Assembly (NCBI GenBank): GCA_964430335.1 | Contig: CAYSEN010000012.1 | Span: 1 to 25,422 of the forward strand | DNA from: SIBU01 sp964430335 | Lineage (GTDB): Bacteria > Patescibacteriota > Minisyncoccia > Phycocordibacterales > SIBU01 | DNA length: 25,422 nucleotides | Direction of reading: 5' to 3' | Shown: positions 6,814 to 14,560 of the stretch, in pieces | Layout: the number at the start of each line of letters is the position of its first letter | Position numbering within the stretch: the first letter of the stretch is position 1 | Program-made: the position numbers and the translations under genes | Notes under the pieces: generated by a model | Seen by the model: the letters and a program-made list of their open reading frames with translations, nothing else | What the model was told of the DNA's origin: nothing | Database searches by the model: none

Positions 6814-7911
6814 TTATGCTTTTTTATATCTTGAAATGTTTAAAATTATTCCTATCTCAGCAAGGGTTACGATCATTGCTGTACCTCCATGGCTAATGAA
6901 TATTAAAGGCAGACCTGAAAGTGGCATCACTCCGAGCATTGAAGCCATGTTCATAAAGGATCCTGACACGATAAGTATAACAATCCCCGTAACTAGAAGT
7001 CCACTGAACAAATCAGGGGCTTTTGAAGCAATTTTCAAACTCCGTAATGCAAAAAATAGAAAAAGTAAAATGATAAACACGCCACCAATAAAGCCGAATT
7101 CTTCTGCCGCAACAGCAAAAATTGAGTCGCCTATTGGCTCTGGAAGATAGGAAAATTTTTGAATACTTTGGCCAAAACCACGACCAAAAAATTTTCCGGA
7201 ACCAACTGCAATAAGTGATTGCTGAATCTGGTAACCAGCACCCAGTGGGTCTGACGCTGGGTTTAAGAAAGTGGTAATTCTGTTCATTAAATAAGGTCTG
7301 GAGTATACCAATCCGGCAAATCCGATTATGGATATTAACCCAATAATTATGAGGTGCTTAGCTCTTCCGCCAGCAACTATAAACATTCCGATTGATGCAA
7401 GAAAAATACTCACAAAAGTGTCGGTATCTGGTTGCTTGAGCAAAATTGCGCCAACAATTCCTAAGAAAATTATTACAGGCAACATGCCTTCCTTGAATGT
7501 CTCGATTTTGTCTTTGCTTGTTGCAAGCCAGGCCGCGAGATAAATTACGAATGCTGTTTTTAGAAACTCGCCTGGTTGGATTGAAAATGATCCAATAGCT
7601 ATCCATCTTTTTCCACCACCGAATTCAAGCCCTACGTGCGGTACGAAAACTAAAAGAGTTAGAAATAGAGCCGACAATAGTATGTAAAATGACCAGCGTC
7701 GCCAAAATGTATAAGGAATTTTTGAGAAAATAAAAGCTAATATTCCACCGATAAAAACGGCGATAAATTGATTTAGTACGATCGAACTGAAAGTTGCTCC
7801 TGTTCTCGCCAGTAATCCTAGTGATGCAGATATAAAAATTAGTAAACCTGCTGTAAGTAAAATAATTACGATTACCAAAAAAATTTTATCAACAGATTTG
7901 CCTTTGATCAT
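6814..7911 (-). CDS. ftsW: Lipid II polymerase FtsW (SEDS family)
   Basis: A 365-residue SEDS glycosyltransferase that polymerises lipid II at the division septum. About ten hydrophobic helices are visible. Family signatures include GGGKRWIAIGSFSIQPGEF with KTAFVIYLA, the PEPIGDSIFAVAAEEFGFIG loop, and near the end PLSGLPLIFISHGGTAM. The PEPIGDSIFA form fits FtsW better than RodA. I chose the ATG at 7911 (MIKGKSVDKIF) rather than an upstream GTG at 7941. The GTG would lie at or upstream of the transcription start implied by TATTAT at 7951-7946, and family proteins begin with a short basic stretch before the first helix. The gene sits between mraY and murG, as in many dcw clusters. Confidence 0.9.
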   Translation of the reverse strand: MIKGKSVDKIFLVIVIILLTAGLLIFISASLGLLARTGATFSSIVLNQFIAVFIGGILAFIFSKIPYTFWRRWSFYILLSALFLTLLVFVPHVGLEFGGGKRWIAIGSFSIQPGEFLKTAFVIYLAAWLATSKDKIETFKEGMLPVIIFLGIVGAILLKQPDTDTFVSIFLASIGMFIVAGGRAKHLIIIGLISIIGFAGLVYSRPYLMNRITTFLNPASDPLGAGYQIQQSLIAVGSGKFFGRGFGQSIQKFSYLPEPIGDSIFAVAAEEFGFIGGVFIILLFLFFALRSLKIASKAPDLFSGLLVTGIVILIVSGSFMNMASMLGVMPLSGLPLIFISHGGTAMIVTLAEIGIILNISRYKKA

Positions 7912-7978
7912 AAATAAAATGCCGAAAATATTTTTCGTCACTTAAATAATATCACAGAAAACAAATCTAAACTTAGAT

Positions 7979-9052
7979 CTAGCCTATCATTACGACAATA
8001 AGACCGATGGCTGCACATATGACACAAATGATCCAGTATCTCATCGTGACTTTTTCCGCAGGCCAGCCCAGAGCTTCGAAGTGGTGGTGGAGTGGGGCGA
8101 CTAAGAAAACTTTTTTACCATTTCTGAACTTTTTAGAAGTAATCTGAATTATGTTGGATAGAGTAGTCACTACGAGAGGTAGTGCGATAATCGGTAGTAC
8201 GGCAATTCCCTTTCCTTCCCCTAAGGTGTCGGTCATAAATGCAACAATAGCAAGTGTTAGGGTCAAAGCCATACTTCCTGTTTCTGACATGTAGAACCTT
8301 GCAGGCGGAATGTTGAACCATAGAAATGCCAAAAGTCCTCCTACAATAGAGGCGCAGAATGCAGACAGATTAAATTGGTGTTGATAAAAAGCAATCGCTG
8401 CGTATGTACTAAAAATAATTGAAAATACTCCGCCGGCTAGACCATCAATTCCATCTATTACACCACCGGAGTATATCGCCACTGTAACCAAAATAAAAAA
8501 TGGGACAAACATCCAGCCTAGGTGAATTTCACCCAAAAATGGAATCATGGCACTCGACACTTCCAACTTTAGATAAAACCACAAAGCGGCAAGTAGCCCT
8601 ACCATCGCCACTACGATTAAGCGTTTTTTAAGAGACAGGCCTCCTGATGGCCAGCCAGCAATGCCCTTAATCTCCATGTAGTCGTCTATTAGTCCGACAA
8701 ATGCACCTGTAATCAGTGCAAAAAGTGGAATCCATGTTTGACCTCGGCTCATGAAATCTAGTTTGTGGGTCATTTCTCCTGGAATTATTTTTGCGATCAA
8801 CCATATGGAAATCATTGTGACGATCGCTGAAAGCCAAATTACAATTCCGCCCATTCTTGGAGTGCCTACTTCCTTGTCTTTGTGAAGTTGATTAAAAATT
8901 GGTGTTCCTCTTCCGTCGATTGCTATAGTCTTCGCCTTTTTCTTCCACATCGAATTGCGGTAGAGATAATTTGTTAGAAAAGGAGTAAATGCCATTCCTA
9001 GAAAGAATGAAACGGTTAGAGGGATAAAAATTTTTGTAATATCGGTAAACAT
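7979..9052 (-). CDS. mraY: Phospho-MurNAc-pentapeptide transferase
   Basis: MraY transfers phospho-MurNAc-pentapeptide to undecaprenyl phosphate, making lipid I. The 357-residue polytopic protein contains GTPRMGGIVIW, the metal-binding GLIDDYMEIKG, GGVIDGIDGLAGG, YMSETGSMAL and the histidine cluster APLHHHFEALGWP, all hallmark motifs. I use the ATG at 9052 (MFTDITKIF) rather than the in-frame TTG at 9061, because a -10 (CATAAT, 9066-9061) overlaps the TTG. It leads the mraY-ftsW-murG run. A 37-nt gap separates its stop from the -10-like box of ftsW. Confidence 0.93.
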   Translation of the reverse strand: MFTDITKIFIPLTVSFFLGMAFTPFLTNYLYRNSMWKKKAKTIAIDGRGTPIFNQLHKDKEVGTPRMGGIVIWLSAIVTMISIWLIAKIIPGEMTHKLDFMSRGQTWIPLFALITGAFVGLIDDYMEIKGIAGWPSGGLSLKKRLIVVAMVGLLAALWFYLKLEVSSAMIPFLGEIHLGWMFVPFFILVTVAIYSGGVIDGIDGLAGGVFSIIFSTYAAIAFYQHQFNLSAFCASIVGGLLAFLWFNIPPARFYMSETGSMALTLTLAIVAFMTDTLGEGKGIAVLPIIALPLVVTTLSNIIQITSKKFRNGKKVFLVAPLHHHFEALGWPAEKVTMRYWIICVICAAIGLIVVMIG

Positions 9053-9060
9053 GTTTAGCA

Positions 9061-9090
9061 ATTATGCAATAAAGTCTACTTTAAAGGCAA
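9061..9090 (-). promoter_or_regulatory. Promoter of mraY
   Basis: Minus-strand TTGCCT (9090-9085), 18-nt spacer, CATAAT (9066-9061). The hexamer ends 8 nt before the ATG at 9052, so the leader would be about 2 nt. Confidence 0.5.
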
Positions 9091-9100
9091 GGAATATCTT

Positions 9101-10057
9101 TTAGTTTACTTCAAGGTATTTTAAAGTTGCCCAAACCAATTTCTCAGTGTCTTCAAACCTCCCTTCTTCTGTAGAACCAAGCACTGTCACTACTACAGGA
9201 TGATTGATTCCTGCGTCGAATGCGATCGTGAGGTTTCCACCTGCAAGATCGGTATAGCCGGTTTTTGAACCGAGCAGAGAAGGAATTTTGTTTACAAAAG
9301 TATTGGTGTTTTTTACCTTGTGTTTTAGGTCGCTTAGAGAGTCAAATTCTTTTTTGCTGTGCCTTGTTACGCCGAAAATCATGGGGTATTTTTCGATTGC
9401 ATATGCAAAAAGTTTTGATGAGTCTCTAGCAGAGCCGTATGCTCCAGAAACAGAAGCACTCTCATCTAGGCCGGTTGGGTTTAGAAAATATGTTTGTGTA
9501 AGACCAAGTTCGGAGGCTTTTTTGTTCATAGCTTTTATGAATTCTTCTTTTCCCCAGTCGTCAGGTATACCACCTCTTTTTACTGCTCCGGCAACCGAAG
9601 CGATAGCGTTTGCGCCGTCGTTAGATGATTCGATAAGTGTAAGGCCTAGGAGGTCTTTTAAACTCCATTTTTCGTTGCTAAACAGCCCACTGTCACCCTC
9701 TGTTTCGAGAAATTTTGGCGACATTGTTATTACAGTATTTTCTGGAGCTAAAGAAAGCGCGGTCACGGCCATCATAACCTTGGTGAGTGATGCCAGAGGA
9801 AGTTGTGAGTCGCCATTTAGATTGAACAACTCTTTGTTTTCTAGAGCGTCATAGACGTAAGCTGATTTTGCTCCAATTGAGACCGAGGAATACGGGTTGG
9901 GGGCAGTCACTTTTGTCTCGACTGGAATATTTTCCGGAGGTTTGACACCTCTGTTCACTATTAGAATTATTGAAATGACAACAACCCCCACCATACCTAC
10001 AAGGTATTCTGGAGCAATAATTTTTATTATTCTGATCAGTCGGGAAATTGTGTTCAT
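9101..10057 (-). CDS. D-alanyl-D-alanine carboxypeptidase (peptidase S11, PBP5/DacF type)
   Basis: A 318-residue membrane-anchored serine peptidase that trims the terminal D-Ala from peptidoglycan stem peptides. An N-terminal transmembrane helix (about 19-35) is followed by the penicillin-binding fold. The active-site triad is complete: SLTK (S90, K93), SSN (144-146) and KTG (265-267, in GSKTGYTDLAGGN). The catalytic domain ends shortly after KTG, and the C-terminal domain and amphipathic anchor of PBP5 are absent, so the N-terminal helix is probably the only anchor. It begins 1 nt after the scpB stop, suggesting translational coupling. Its partners in wall remodelling here would be the M23 and transglycosylase proteins. 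Confidence 0.9.
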   Translation of the reverse strand: MNTISRLIRIIKIIAPEYLVGMVGVVVISIILIVNRGVKPPENIPVETKVTAPNPYSSVSIGAKSAYVYDALENKELFNLNGDSQLPLASLTKVMMAVTALSLAPENTVITMSPKFLETEGDSGLFSNEKWSLKDLLGLTLIESSNDGANAIASVAGAVKRGGIPDDWGKEEFIKAMNKKASELGLTQTYFLNPTGLDESASVSGAYGSARDSSKLFAYAIEKYPMIFGVTRHSKKEFDSLSDLKHKVKNTNTFVNKIPSLLGSKTGYTDLAGGNLTIAFDAGINHPVVVTVLGSTEEGRFEDTEKLVWATLKYLEVN

Positions 10058-10058
10058 T

Positions 10059-10670
10059 TTATTTTTCTACAGTTTCTGTCATGCTTTCGTTTGGTTCGTC
10101 GCTCGTTTCGTCTAAAGTCACTGGTTCTAAGTCTTTCTCTTTTTCTTCTGTGGCTGAGAAAACCTCCAGTTCTTTCTTTACTGTTACATATTCAGGCAAA
10201 TCCTCAATTTTTGAAATGCCCATAAATGACAAAAGTTCAAAGGTCGGTTTGTACAGGAAGGATCTTTGATCCTTAGGATTTTCAACCTTTTCAATCAGAC
10301 CTCTGACGAGAAGATTTCTAACGATGAAGTTAGAATTTACACCCCTTATGTAGTCGATTTCTTTTCTCGAAATTGGACCTTGATAAAGGATGATTGAAAG
10401 AGTCTCAAGACCGGCTTTGCCCAGGTCTCTCGAAAGTTCTTCCTTGGTTAGTTTTTCGATCACACCTGACATTTCAGGCGCAGTTCTGAGTGTTACTTCA
10501 TCATCCTTCATCACCAACGCCAAACCACGACCCTGTAGATTTTTTTCCAGATTTTCAATTGCGCCTTTTACTTCCTCTTCACTAATTTCTAGGATTTTAG
10601 CGATTTTAGAAATGGAAATCGGTTCCGCTTTCCAAAAAAGTATCGATTCGATTTTAGCATCTAATGTCAT
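10059..10670 (-). CDS. scpB: Segregation and condensation protein B
   Basis: ScpB is the winged-helix kleisin partner in the SMC-ScpA-ScpB condensin complex. The 203-residue protein starts MTLDAKIESILFWKAEPIS and contains the conserved LSRDLGKAGLETLSIILYQGPISRKEIDYIRG segment, with the LETL...I.Y.qPi.r.eI..iRG family signature, then NFIVRNLLVRGLIEKV. A charged, low-complexity tail of about 35 residues follows. The scpA gene lies 54 nt upstream on the same strand, the usual pairing. A possible extended -10, TGCTAAAGT, lies in the gap. Confidence 0.92.
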   Translation of the reverse strand: MTLDAKIESILFWKAEPISISKIAKILEISEEEVKGAIENLEKNLQGRGLALVMKDDEVTLRTAPEMSGVIEKLTKEELSRDLGKAGLETLSIILYQGPISRKEIDYIRGVNSNFIVRNLLVRGLIEKVENPKDQRSFLYKPTFELLSFMGISKIEDLPEYVTVKKELEVFSATEEKEKDLEPVTLDETSDEPNESMTETVEK

Positions 10671-10724
10671 GTGTTTGATTTAAAACTTTAGCACAAATTT
10701 AATTGAACTAATATATGTTGATAT

Positions 10725-11444
10725 TTAGTATTTAGGTACGCCGATTTGTTCTGTTTCCATCACAATGTCCTCACCGTGTCTCTCCTGTGTTACTGAAATA
10801 ATCCCCTGTTTAACTAGTTCAAGCATTGCTAGAAAACTAACAATAACATGAGATTTGTTGACCTTGTCTGCCTTTGAAAATTCCTTAAAACTCATCCTCA
10901 AGCCCTCTGTAACTCTTTTGGTAAGATTTACAATCATTTCTTCTAGACTCATTACCTTCTCAACAACCACCTTTGGCAGGAATTCTTTTTTAGGCAGATT
11001 TTTCAGAACATCCTTAATTGCGGATAACATGTTTGGTATTTTCATTTTTTCATCAGGTGAAAAAACTGGCTCCACTTTTCTCGGTTCAGGTTCAAAAGAA
11101 ATTTGTTTACCAAACATATTTTTAACTCCGACACTCAGTTCTTTAATTCTTTTGTAAACTTTCAGTCTATGTTCGAGATCGGCGATGTCCCCTTGCTCTT
11201 CACTTGTAAGTTCAAGATTTGGTAGTAGAGATTTAGATTTAATGAGTACCAGAGTTGAGGCAATTAAAACAAAATTTGCACTATCTCCTATCGGAAAATC
11301 ACCCAAAGATTTCACGTATTCAAGATAATCGTCAGCCACCTTTGCAAGCGAAATGTCGTTGATGAAAAGCTTTCGCTTTTCAATGAGATTTAGCAGTACG
11401 TCTAGTGGCCCTTCAAAACTTTGTTGTTTTACGGTGAAAGTCAT
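10725..11444 (-). CDS. scpA: Segregation and condensation protein A (kleisin)
   Basis: ScpA is the kleisin that bridges the SMC heads. Its N-terminal domain shows SFEGPLDVLLNLIEKRKLFI followed by DISLAKVADDYLEYV, the classic ScpA signature, and its C-terminal winged helix includes VIVSFLAMLELVKQGIISV. With the ATG at 11444 the protein is 239 residues and begins MTFTVKQQSFEGP, matching the family's short N terminus. In-frame ATGs at 11459 and 11471 are alternatives that would overlap the end of the upstream gene by 11 or 23 nt. The gene starts 4 nt after that stop. Confidence 0.92.
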   Translation of the reverse strand: MTFTVKQQSFEGPLDVLLNLIEKRKLFINDISLAKVADDYLEYVKSLGDFPIGDSANFVLIASTLVLIKSKSLLPNLELTSEEQGDIADLEHRLKVYKRIKELSVGVKNMFGKQISFEPEPRKVEPVFSPDEKMKIPNMLSAIKDVLKNLPKKEFLPKVVVEKVMSLEEMIVNLTKRVTEGLRMSFKEFSKADKVNKSHVIVSFLAMLELVKQGIISVTQERHGEDIVMETEQIGVPKY

Positions 11445-11448
11445 ATTT

Positions 11449-12540
11449 TTATTGAGCATTGTATCGGGCAAGATTTATCGACTGACCTGGTTGACTAGTA
11501 TTGAGCTCTTTTACGTTGTTAGAAAAATCATGATCAAAACCAAAAACCAAAGGAATAATTTTCTGTCCGTTCGAGTTTTTTAAAACTATTTCAAGTGTCT
11601 GGTTCTCTCTTTCGTCGCCAGTTAAAGCCTCAATTTTTGATCTGTCAATTTGACTCAATTGTGCGTTAAGTTTCCTTAATTCCTCGGGGTCGTCCGTCTT
11701 AGCAATAGCTGCTCGAATTGATTCATCTTTGTTAAGTTCATCATGATTTTCCCGGTTTAGGTAATTTGCGCCCTCACACGGTATGATGTTTATTTTTCCA
11801 TCAATAAAGGCTTTATATGCACCACCAGCCACTAAATAAATAGAGTCGGGTGTTCCGTATAAAGTGTTGCATTCCGAAATAAATTTTTCCAAAGGATTTC
11901 CTTTGCCCTGATTTGTATGGGTACCTCCACTTTGCTTATCTTTAAATTTTTGTGCTATGTATCCAAAGGTTACAGTTTCGTAACTTGAAATCGGCCTGTC
12001 CAGTTTTTCGGCGTAGGCTCTAATTGCACCCTCTATTTTAGTATTTGAATCATTTTCATTTGATAAATTTTCGACATTCTTCATGAGTTCTCGTATTTCA
12101 CTCATGTATTGCTCTTGATATATAGTATAACCTTCAACAAAAACATTAGTTGAGCTACTGTTAATCTTGGCTATATTCTCAAGAGCCTTTTCTACTTCTT
12201 TTTGGCTATTTATAATGACAGCTGTCATTTCAGGTCTCGAGTTTTCAATGTCTGGTCGGTAGTGGAATTGACCAATTTGCATTAAAAATCTTTCAGAGTT
12301 AGGCTCTAGCACCTGTATTGTAAATTTGTCTCTATGCTCCCTTCCGGTTTCGCTTTCGGAAATCAATTTCAAAGTTTCAAAAGCAGGAAAACTATTTGAT
12401 TCAGCCTTCATTTCAGGCGACCCCAAAAGAGTTGATAAACTCAACACACCAGTGGCAAGCAGGCTCTTCAGTCTTTCCTTTAAACCTACCCCTTTTCCTA
12501 AATCGGTAGTCTCACTATTATTTGGAAAAGTTTCCTTCAT
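11449..12540 (-). CDS. Putative secreted TraB/TIKI/ChaN-like protein
   Basis: A 363-residue protein that I cannot assign firmly. After a polar N terminus, a basic KERLK and the hydrophobic stretch SLLATGVLSLSTLLGS (26-41) look like a signal peptide or anchor. The exported part shows four separated motifs: MQIGQFHYRP (G90, H93), TNVFVEGYT (E136), GDERENQTLEIV (R311, N313) and LVFGFDHDFS (G334, H337). This order (GxxH, E, ER-x-N, GxxH) resembles the TraB/PrgY/TIKI and ChaN superfamily, whose members bind metal or haem or act as metalloproteases. The match is by motif order only. I start at the ATG at 12540, 7 nt after aspS ends. An ATG at 12570 is in frame but overlaps aspS. The two flanking genes are housekeeping. 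Confidence 0.6.
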   Translation of the reverse strand: MKETFPNNSETTDLGKGVGLKERLKSLLATGVLSLSTLLGSPEMKAESNSFPAFETLKLISESETGREHRDKFTIQVLEPNSERFLMQIGQFHYRPDIENSRPEMTAVIINSQKEVEKALENIAKINSSSTNVFVEGYTIYQEQYMSEIRELMKNVENLSNENDSNTKIEGAIRAYAEKLDRPISSYETVTFGYIAQKFKDKQSGGTHTNQGKGNPLEKFISECNTLYGTPDSIYLVAGGAYKAFIDGKINIIPCEGANYLNRENHDELNKDESIRAAIAKTDDPEELRKLNAQLSQIDRSKIEALTGDERENQTLEIVLKNSNGQKIIPLVFGFDHDFSNNVKELNTSQPGQSINLARYNAQ

Positions 12541-12547
12541 AATAATT

Positions 12548-13957
12548 CTATTTTTCCAATTTAATACCAAGCTCCTTCAATTGTTTTGTGTTTGGCTCAG
12601 ATGGGGCGTTCATCATTAGATCTTTACCCTCACCTGTTTTTGGAAAGGCAATAACTTCTCGAATATTTGGTTCACCCATCATAAGCATGACGATTCTATC
12701 GATTCCAGGAGCAAATCCACCGTGCGGAGGGGCGCCGTACTTAAACGCCTCTAGCATGTGTGAAAATTTCCTCTGCTGTTCTTCTTCGGAAACGCCGATT
12801 AACTCAAACACTTTTTTCTGAATATCTGATTTGTGTATTCTGATACTTCCTGAACTTAATTCATATCCGTTTAGAACAAGGTCGTAGGAATTAGCGCGTA
12901 TATCAAAAAGATTTTTGTCTGTTGGGCCAGTTGCTGACATAAACTTCTCCACGTCTTCCTCTTTGATTGAGCAGAATGGATGGTGCGCGGCTTGTATTTC
13001 TCCATCATCAGTTTTTTCGAACATTGGAAAATCTACAATCCACGCGAAAGCTAGCTCGTTTTTATCTGTTTTGTCTTTTCTAAGATCAGGCTTGTCTGAA
13101 CCGTATTTTTCCACAGACTCCTTGTAAGTAAGTCTTGGAAAAGGAGTTGTGGTAATTTTCTTTTCAGGGAAAAGAGTTTTAACCATTTCGATAAACATTG
13201 GTTCGGTAAAACTCAAAACATCTTCTTGATTCACAAACGACATTTCGTAATCGAGCTGAGTAAATTCTGGTTGTCGGTCTCCGCGCAAATCCTCATCTCT
13301 CATACATCTTGCAATTTGGAAGTATCGCTCAAATCCTGCAACCATTGAGAGCTGTTTAAATTGTTGCGGTGATTGCGGAAGTGCGTAAAATTTACCTTTT
13401 TCAATTCTTGAAGGCACGATATATTCGCGAGAACCTTCTGGAGTGCCCTTCATGAGAATGGGAGTTTCGATTTCTACGAAGTCATTCTTATGCATGTATT
13501 CTCGGAAGAATGTAATTATCTTGTCGCGCATTCGAATATTTTGCTGAAGCCGAGGTCTTCGTAGGTCAAGATAGCGGTATTTTAATCTCACTTCTTCGCC
13601 AATGTCACTTCCGTCGCTTCTTACATCGATTGGTGGTGTAAGTGCTTCGTTGAGAACTTCAATAGCTAAAATTTCAATCTCAATTTTTCCGTTCGGTTCG
13701 TCATTGTTAACCATTTTTTCTGGGCGGGCGTTTACTTTTCCTGTCACTTTCAAAACCCATTCCGGTCGCACAGTATTTGCGAGCGCATGAGCCTCTTTAT
13801 GATTTGGTAGGGCGACCATCTGTACTTTGCCAGAGGCGTCTCTTAGATCTATAAAAATGAGTTTACCGTGATCACGTCGAACATCTACCCAGCCAGCAAT
13901 AGTGACCTCATTACCCACATTTTGTGGCAAATTCTTTATGAAAATTCGATTTTGCAT
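12548..13957 (-). CDS. aspS: Aspartyl-tRNA synthetase lacking the GAD insertion
   Basis: A class II synthetase charging tRNA-Asp, possibly also tRNA-Asn. The OB-fold anticodon domain begins MQNRIFIKNLP...VTIAGWVDVRRDHGKLIFIDLRD. The catalytic core shows FVEIETPILMKGTPEGSREY, QSPQQFKQLSMV, RYFQIARCMRDEDLRGDRQPEF, and motif 3 GGFAPGIDRIVM. At 469 residues it is about 120 shorter than bacterial AspRS (about 590). The GAD domain normally inserted after YGSDKPDLR is gone, and the sequence runs directly to NELAFAWIVDFPMFE. The start at 13957 replaces an upstream in-frame ATG (14068), which adds 37 unrelated residues. A -10 lies 7 nt before it. Confidence 0.93.
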   Translation of the reverse strand: MQNRIFIKNLPQNVGNEVTIAGWVDVRRDHGKLIFIDLRDASGKVQMVALPNHKEAHALANTVRPEWVLKVTGKVNARPEKMVNNDEPNGKIEIEILAIEVLNEALTPPIDVRSDGSDIGEEVRLKYRYLDLRRPRLQQNIRMRDKIITFFREYMHKNDFVEIETPILMKGTPEGSREYIVPSRIEKGKFYALPQSPQQFKQLSMVAGFERYFQIARCMRDEDLRGDRQPEFTQLDYEMSFVNQEDVLSFTEPMFIEMVKTLFPEKKITTTPFPRLTYKESVEKYGSDKPDLRKDKTDKNELAFAWIVDFPMFEKTDDGEIQAAHHPFCSIKEEDVEKFMSATGPTDKNLFDIRANSYDLVLNGYELSSGSIRIHKSDIQKKVFELIGVSEEEQQRKFSHMLEAFKYGAPPHGGFAPGIDRIVMLMMGEPNIREVIAFPKTGEGKDLMMNAPSEPNTKQLKELGIKLEK

Positions 13958-13964
13958 AAAAGAA

Positions 13965-13993
13965 ATATTAACAAAAATATGGCTAATTGTATA
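13965..13993 (-). promoter_or_regulatory. Promoter of aspS
   Basis: Minus-strand TATACA (13993-13988), 17-nt spacer, TAATAT (13970-13965). The hexamer ends 7 nt before the ATG at 13957, so the transcript is predicted to be leaderless. Confidence 0.5.
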
Positions 13994-14144
13994 CGTTGTG
14001 TAACTTGACTGGTTGTAAGTATTTGTGGTAATGTTTTGAACAGCAAACGACCCGAAGGCAAACTCCACTCAGGATTTTGCGCTATAAATTAGGGTTAAAA
14101 CTTAGTTCGTATTATGGACACACGTCCCAACATATTACACATTA

Positions 14145-14244
14145 NNNNNNNNNNNNNNNNNNNNNNNNNNNNNNNNNNNNNNNNNNNNNNNNNNNNNNNN
14201 NNNNNNNNNNNNNNNNNNNNNNNNNNNNNNNNNNNNNNNNNNNN
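14145..14244. other. Assembly gap (100 N)
   Basis: Exactly 100 undetermined bases. The round number suggests a scaffolding placeholder rather than a measured distance. The real gap may be longer or shorter, and the two sides may not be adjacent in the genome. The 76 nt left of the gap (14069-14144) hold no gene I can support. Confidence 0.95.
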
Positions 14245-14517
14245 CGGCTCGAGTGAAATTATCTCCGCGTTCGGATATTTTTTTGCCATCACAATAGAAT
14301 ATACGCCGATATTTGCTCCCAAATCTACTACTTTTTTTACATCACTTGGATAGGTATTGATTTCATAGACGTCATCTACTTCAATTTCATTGAAGATAGC
14401 GCATGCCGAAGAGTATAGTGCTGGAATAAAAAAATTAGCACCCGATCTTAACCTCGCCTCTTTTGGCCATGAGCTAAATCTGTTTAGCGGCCAAATGAAA
14501 AAGTACCAATTCTTCAT
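14245..14517 (-). CDS. FkbM-type SAM-dependent methyltransferase, N-terminal fragment
   Basis: About 91 residues are readable before the N gap. The segment VVDLGANIGVYSIVMAKKYP is SAM-binding motif I, and AEIISLEP ends in the acidic residue that contacts the ribose of SAM. The spacing and the VDLGANIGVYS form are those of the FkbM family, which methylates sugars, glycolipids or natural products. The N terminus (MKNWYFFIWPLNRF) is hydrophobic and aromatic. The C-terminal half, normally another 120-150 residues, is lost in the gap. An in-frame continuation left of the gap (14095-14144) cannot be trusted. The gene starts 43 nt after trpS. A role in surface polysaccharide is possible but unproven. 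Confidence 0.7.
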
Positions 14518-14560
14518 TGCACTAATTCTCTTGACTAAAGTTTTAATTTTTTGAGCATGA

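Noticed and set aside
7965..7978. Short inverted repeat ATCTAA-AC-TTAGAT next to the mraY stop
   Set aside because: Only 6 bp with a 2-nt centre, too tight to fold in RNA and without a T tract; likely chance in AT-rich DNA.
9288..9854. 188-codon open frame antisense to the carboxypeptidase gene
   Set aside because: It mirrors a gene with a complete SxxK/SxN/KTG triad; the peptide is serine- and phenylalanine-rich with no family signature.
14069..14144. Possible C-terminal end of the methyltransferase left of the N gap
   Set aside because: The 15-residue frame depends on a placeholder gap length and has no recognisable motif.
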